Of a stretch of 64,000 bases of DNA, positions 58,691 to 64,000 are shown one piece after another. A program made the translations under genes and the position numbers. Under the pieces are notes generated by a model. The model was not told where the DNA came from, searched no databases, and saw only the letters and a list, made by a program, of their open reading frames with translations. Origin of the DNA: Sinotaia quadrata (taxonomy: Eukaryota > Mollusca > Gastropoda > Architaenioglossa > Viviparidae); NCBI GenBank assembly GCA_028829895.1, contig CM054179.1, forward strand, positions 96,096,875 to 96,160,874, given 5' to 3'. Within the stretch, counting starts at the first letter, position 1. The number at the start of each line of letters is the position of its first letter.

Positions 58691-59815
58691 TAGAAGACGA
58701 AGTAGTGTTATTATTATTATTATTAGTGGTGGTGATGTTTTTGCTGTGGTTTACTAATGATGACAACGACGACCATATTCATCTTATTATTATCATTATT
58801 ATCAGGAACACCAGCACTGAATCTAGTGTATTTATTTAATTTCTTGGTCTTGCTCTCTGTGTTCTTAGTATTCTTGATGGTGAATACTATAAATAGCATT
58901 TTACCTAACTAGCAAGCATGTTGCCTTGCCGCCATGAGGCATTAAAGACGCCGGCAAGTTCCACAATAAGCAGTGTCTATAAGTCACTTTGTTATCTGAA
59001 AAATCCAAACAAATAAAGAAAGCGAATGTCTTCTCCCATCACATCACCTGAAGAAAAATAAAAACAATCACGTAAATTTGTATCTGAAAAAATGTTTTAA
59101 ATGTTTGTCCTATCTTTTTTTTCTTGAGTTAAGATTCATGCTCTTATAGCATAGATGTTTCACCAAAGTGAAGGACATGTTACATTGTTGATTTAAATCC
59201 AATAACTCTCAACCGGGAATTACGCTCGAAGACCCAAATGCGAACCCAAGACGAAGTGTAAAACCAAACACACTGTAATAATATGTATAACCACAAGGCA
59301 GCCCAAACATGTATGCACATTTCATAATCAATCGCCATCTTCATCTTAACCCAATAACTCCTCGGCTTAAACATTTACACTCGAAATAATTGTAAACAAT
59401 GTTTGCACTTCATGCAGCAGCATTTATTAGCCCACTGCACGCACACAACATACTAAATACAGCATAATAGTTTATGAACAGGTTTATTAAAAACATTGTC
59501 AAGTGTTTTGTATACTACGTAGTTCACATTTTATAGAAATAATAGTCTAATTAAGCTAATTAAGTTAAAAGCCATCAAGCTAATGGCCACCTTTCATGAC
59601 CGGACTTTCATAACCGGACTTCTTCCAATTTTAAAGTGAAGAGAGAATACAATTCTTTTCAATAGGTAAACTTTGATCTCAGCCCATTGGCTGGTCTCGT
59701 TCTTGTAAATCGTAACCATTGGATAATAAAACTACTCATTGGATAATAAAACCAGTTTAGATTACATCAACACGTTTCTAGTACATTCTCCACCTGAGTT
59801 GTTTACTCAAAAAAT
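58691..59815. other. Unique interval, no gene recognised
   Basis: Short TAG and ATT runs to about 58735 and an ATT patch near 58785. No exon supported. Confidence 0.4.
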
Positions 59816-60240
59816 ATCATCATCATACATCTCCATGGCACATTAACCGTAAATCTACATGGTGCATGCATCACATATCTCCATGATGCATAGATCATAA
59901 TTTCCATGGGAAAATACATCATACATCCCCATGGTGCATACATCATCGTGCATGCATATTCATGGTGCATACTTCATTACGTATACATTTCCATGTGCAA
60001 ACACCATCATGCATCCATCTCCATGCTCATTTTATCACACATCTCCATGCTCATTTTATCACACATCTCCATGCTCATTTTATCACACATCTCCATGCTC
60101 ATTTTATTACACATCTCCACGCACATTTTATCACACATCTCTATGGGGCATTCATCATACATCTCCATGGTGCATGCATTATCATACATACCTCTCCATG
60201 GAGCATTCATCCTACATCTCCATGGAGCGTTACATTAACC
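59816..60240. repeat. 24-bp minisatellite with degenerate flanks
   Basis: The core at about 60014-60140 has five to six copies of CATCTCCATGCTCATTTTAT plus CACA, 24 bp. Both flanks keep CATCTCCATGGTGCATNCATCA-like blocks. The unit length is a multiple of three, so three plus frames and one minus frame remain open; none is a gene. Confidence 0.94.
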
Positions 60241-61220
60241 ATCCTTTATTCTGGAATCATTACATTGTCTAGTCCTCCACTGATTTAACAACTCCATTCT
60301 GCAAAACGTACCGAATCTCTAGACATCTAGTCTGCAAGCATTACTGTTTTGTACACATTGACTTTAACCATACATTATGCACAGATGGAAGACTGCGGAG
60401 TGTATGTTTATTTGACACTGTTATTACAGAATTCTCTGTGTCCCCATCAGATCTTCCCGACTAGGAGTTAAGTTCCGTATGAGCTTAAATATGAACAGCT
60501 AATGAGCCAAAATATTTTTAATTGTAAACGTGCGGTCTCATTTGAGGGAATTTGACATATTACTTTTGACACCTGATTTTGAATTCCTTTTGGAGTAGCC
60601 AGAAACAGATGTTTCTTTTTATCTGCACCAAATGCTGGACGATTGTTGTGAATTCCAGGAGCACTCTTTCTGGATGTCATGCGTTTTTGTTTACTAGATG
60701 GTTGTTATGAGAATTTAGGAACTGGTAGGTTGTCCCATTTGTAAATAAAATATCCATGCCGGTTGTTTCTATGTTGCAGATCAGGACGAATATTCATTCT
60801 GTTATATTCATTAACTTACGCCTTGTCTGAAGTATGTGTTATTTTGGCTGTGCCCGCAAGTTTCTTTCATTTACTCAGACATTTCAGTTAAAACTTACCC
60901 TGCAAAATCAAAACCCGCTGGGCGAACACGTTTCTTTCATTATTAAGAATTCTGTTACTAGGAACCTTGAAATTAGAAATTTTGTTCAAGTCAAAACAGT
61001 AAATTAGCAACATTAAGCACAGCCGTAAATTGATACGCACACCCTTGACTCTGTCACAAGACTGATGTGAAGTTTATCTAGCCCTAATATGAGGCTTGCA
61101 GTGTGGGCTGGTGCAATAATGGTGCGAACATTTTCACGTGTTGACGACAACGGAAATGTAACAGCCCGAACAAATGAGTGATGAAATATTGACGACTAAT
61201 AACGCTCAGCATCACAATTA
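60241..61220. other. Unique interval, no gene recognised
   Basis: A 70-codon minus-strand frame (60468-60680) is unrecognised. No repeat seen. Confidence 0.4.
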
Positions 61221-61224
61221 TGTT

Positions 61225-61470
61225 CTCGTCGTGTTTCTTACAAGCATTGGGACCATCAAGAACATTTGTCATCGTGTTTATTACAAGCATTGGGACCATC
61301 AAGAAAATTTGTCATCGTGTTTATTACAACCATTGTGACTTTCAAAAAAAAATTGTCGTCGTATTTATTACAAGCATTGTGACCTTTAAGAAAATGTGTC
61401 GTAGTGCTTCTTACGGGAATTGTGACCTTTGTCAACATTCTTATTACGACCATTGTGACCTTTGTAAATA
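61225..61470. repeat. 43-bp minisatellite, about 5.5 copies
   Basis: The unit contains TTTATTACAAGCATTGGGAC then CATCAAGAAAATTTGTCATC. 3' copies have TGTGACCTTTAAG or TTTGTC variants. A short outlying block of the same family is at 63125-63225. Confidence 0.93.
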
Positions 61471-61680
61471 TGCACTTTGTCTATTCGTATAATCGAATAA
61501 CACTGTTCGTAAAATTTATCATAAATCGAATAGCACTGGTTGAATCAAATGGCAGAGATATGCACTAAGCTTTGTCTATTCGTAAAATGTAATAACACAG
61601 TTCGTAAATTTATCGTATATTGATTAGCACTGGTTGAGTCAATCTGCAGAGGTATGCACTTAGCTTGTCTATTCGTAATG
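61471..61680. repeat. Two-copy repeat of about 90-94 bp
   Basis: TATGCACT at 61469, 61559 and 61653; each copy has TTGTCTATTCGTA, GTTCGTAAA, TTTATC and TAGCACTGGTTGA. Confidence 0.9.
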
Positions 61681-62041
61681 TGGGGGACACTCATTCAAAG
61701 TTCACAAACAAACAGTCCGAATCAGAGCATGACGATCATCGCAGGACACGTCTTGATACTTGTCCGCTGTCTCCAGACTAGTGATCTTTAATGACGAAGA
61801 TAATAAGAAGAAAAGGAGGAACCCACTGAAATAGTATTATAATTCTATCAGCGAAGTTAAATAATCTATTGATCACGTCCCCGTGGCAACAAAACTAGGC
61901 GTCTATTACATTTCGACCTCGTTCATTATTTTCTAAATCAACAAGGTTTACAAACGGGATAACATGTTAAAATTAAAAAGAGTTTACAAATAATTGCAGA
62001 CTGACTGAACATCTCACAACATCCAGTGTACACGCTACAAT
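61681..62041. other. Unique interval between arrays
   Basis: No gene or repeat recognised. Confidence 0.4.
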
Positions 62042-62310
62042 GAATAAAAATAGCTATGACAAATGTACAGCACGTGTTAAGTTAATATCAAATATTTCTG
62101 TCGCCAATGAATCAAAATAGCTACAATAAATGTACAACACGTGTTAAGTTAATATCATATATTGCTGTCGCCGATGAATCAAAATAGCTACAATAAATGT
62201 ACAACACGTGTTCAGTTAATATTATATATTTCTTTCACCAATGAATCAAAATAGCTACAATAAATGTACAACATGTGTTCAGTTAATATAAAATATTTCT
62301 TTCACCAATG
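62042..62310. repeat. 67-bp minisatellite, 4 copies
   Basis: The unit starts GAATCAAAATAGCTACAATA then AATGTACAACACGTGTTAAG. Starts at about 62042, 62109, 62176 and 62243. The first three copies keep CACGTG; the fourth has CATGTG. Confidence 0.95.
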
Positions 62311-62349
62311 AACGTCTTAGAAAGGAATGACGTTAGTTTATGTGCAAAA

Positions 62350-62697
62350 TTCAAGAAATACATGACTATCTCTACAAACGTCTTTATGTACATACATATA
62401 ACAATCTCTGAGAAATCAACAAAGAAATACATGACTATCTCTACAAACGTCTTTATGTACATACATATAACAATTTCTGAGAAATCAACAAAGAAATACA
62501 TGACTATCTCTACAAACGTCTTTATGTACATACATATAGCAATCTCTGAGAAATCAACAAAGAAATACATGACTATCTCTACAAACGTCTTTATGTACAT
62601 ACATATAACAATCTCTGAGAAATCAACAAAGAAATGCCTGACTATCTCTACAAACGTCTTTATGTACATACATATAACAATTTCTGAGAAATCAATA
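62350..62697. repeat. 69-bp minisatellite, 5 copies
   Basis: The unit starts GAAATACATGACTATCTCTA then CAAACGTCTTTATGTACATA. Copies are almost identical. Because 69 is a multiple of three, open frames with a 23-residue period exist on both strands (136 and 150 codons). It begins about 40 bp after the unrelated 67-bp array. Confidence 0.97.
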
Positions 62698-63124
62698 TAT
62701 TTACTTTCTCTGTTGTAATTGCGGGTTAAAGTCATTCCATTTGCTCAAATAAATTCTACCCTTGGATTTGTGGATGTGGTCTCGAATGAATAACCTTTTG
62801 GGTGTGGTTTCAGTCCTACTTATAGGCATCTATGTACGCACGTGATTCTCAGTATTAACCTACAGCACAAACAGGAAAACATATCCATATACAGACAACG
62901 AGCTTCTGTTAGTAAGTTACTTTTCGCTACCACCCCCACCTCATCCATCTCTTACCTTTTGGTCTGTCCACGCATGACAATCGGGTGACCTATATCTTTG
63001 ACAATAACAAAGACAGTCATTACACCACCGTGTGTAAGATTGGGTTTTGTGGTATGGCATTCATTAATAGAAATGGAAAACATAACTAATAAGAAAAATT
63101 AATTAAATCAGCATAATTTAGTGA
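62698..63124. other. Unique interval, no gene recognised
   Basis: Includes CACGTG near 62840. No exon seen. Confidence 0.4.
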
Positions 63125-63225
63125 GACGTCCTTGACAGTGACCTTTGTCAACGTGTTTAGTACGAGTATTCTGACCTTCAAAAGATTTGTCATTGTGGCT
63201 ATTACAAGCATTGTGACCTTTGATT
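63125..63225. repeat. Outlying block of the 61.2 kb 43-bp family, about 2 copies
   Basis: TTTGTCATTGTGGCTATTAC then AAGCATTGTGACCTTTGA closely matches units at 61,225-61,470. It lies 1.65 kb from the main array. Confidence 0.85.
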
Positions 63226-63572
63226 TTTGAGACCTCCACATGGTGAGATAACCTCCTGGCAATGAATTATTTACCATCTGATTAGAACTTCTGGCAAGAC
63301 CTTTATCCTAACTTGCCATTTACCGCATTTTGAGAGCTGTACCTGATGACGAAGTGAAACATTTCTTTGTTGTGAGCCATTTACCGGTTGTTAATATGCT
63401 AACATCATGACGAAAGATTTCACTGAGAGCAGACACCGAATATTAAGGTACTGACATGGTGGCAAGACCTTTCGAGTGAACTGAAACAATTACTTGTAAA
63501 ATACTTATTTGTTAAAGCGACTTTTCCTTGCTGTGAGTACGAATGCATGCTTATATGGAATCCGTCTGCTCT

Positions 63573-63575
<3 letters not shown>
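63226..63575. other. Unique interval between repeats
   Basis: TTTACCG and GGCAAGACCTTT motifs recur two or three times between 63,240 and 63,480, a hint of a very decayed array. No exon seen. Confidence 0.35.

Positions 63576-63637
<62 letters not shown>
63576..63637. repeat. (CA)n microsatellite
   Basis: About 30 uninterrupted CA units. Confidence 0.98.
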
Positions 63638-63638
<1 letters not shown>

Positions 63639-64000
63639 TTGAATTTAGGTTGTACCTATTGGTGAAACTTTCACATGCTAATCCTGTTACTAACTGGGTC
63701 ACGTGGTAGTGAACTAACTGAATACATCATGCAGTCCATTAACGTTTTCTCTATTTTTAGCACCTGCTTTACTTTTCAATTTCATTGTGTTTTGTTCCCC
63801 TCCCCTTTACTGACCCCCTCTACCGAGCGAGTTCGCACGACGGTGGACAAAATGGAATGCGAAGACCAGCAATAGAACACTGTGCATGCAGAAGAGCTCA
63901 TTTAAGCATGGACGCAGTGATTTATGAAGATTATTTTCTCGCGAGAACACTTTTAGTGGGTCTTAACCCATTCCTGGAACGAACTCCCTACAACTGACGT
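63638..64000. other. Non-repetitive right edge
   Basis: 63,800-63,880 is GC-richer with several CpGs. An open frame runs to 63,997, but nothing recognisable is encoded and the window ends here. Confidence 0.35.

Noticed and set aside
59200..59270. Minus-strand GGGTTCGCATTTGG as a tRNA B box
   Set aside because: No A-box-like segment at a suitable distance and no cloverleaf pairing by eye.
62283..62735. 150-codon (minus) and 136-codon (plus) overlapping frames
   Set aside because: Both run through the same five 69-bp repeats. Open frames on both strands with the same periodicity are a unit-length effect.

Overview
The window is eukaryotic nuclear DNA, AT-rich by eye (GC somewhat under 40%), gene-poor and full of short-period tandem repeats. 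There is no operon structure, no long clean reading frame, and no rRNA or functional tRNA gene. Long (GA)n, (CA)n and GATA/GACA tracts, GT-AG splice-site pairs, a hAT-type non-autonomous transposon and a possible tRNA-derived SINE all fit a large animal genome. A marine invertebrate such as a mollusc is my guess; nothing in the sequence fixes the taxon.

The dominant content is an unusually dense set of minisatellites. By hand I find more than 45 separate arrays with units of about 21-82 bp, most unlike their neighbours, plus about ten micro- or low-complexity tracts. Together they cover roughly a third of the window. Some arrays belong together: the 43-bp family at 12.7 and 14.5 kb; the 43-bp family at 61.2 kb with an outlier at 63.1 kb; the 36-bp family from 54.9 to 56.4 kb; the 37/34-bp series at 26.3-27.5 kb; and a continuous degenerate field from 10.7 to 12.5 kb. 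Two arrays have a higher level of order: a nine-monomer, 326-bp super-unit repeated twice at 54.9-55.6 kb, and alternating A/B monomers at 51.2-51.6 kb.

The best coding evidence is one exon at 24,596-24,719 (+). It has a polypyrimidine-AG acceptor, a strong start context, a 38-codon signal-peptide-like reading frame and a CAG|GTAAGG donor in phase 1. It looks like the first coding exon of a secreted or type I membrane protein, so the DNA on either side would largely be introns. Weaker splice-bounded candidates lie at 38,942-38,984 and 41,549-41,631. Nearly all the longer open frames elsewhere fall inside arrays whose unit length is a multiple of three, and I do not count them as genes.

Other non-tandem structures are: a perfect 50-bp spacerless palindrome at 30,936-30,985; a 101-bp fold-back element carrying a CRE at 53,969-54,069; a 202-bp hAT MITE with an 8-bp target-site duplication at 53,348-53,549; two diverged colinear direct repeats of about 330 bp bounding a very AT-rich block at 21.5-23.5 kb; a short dispersed repeat at 15.04 and 46.12 kb; and a clear excess of the palindromic motifs TGACGTCA and CACGTG.
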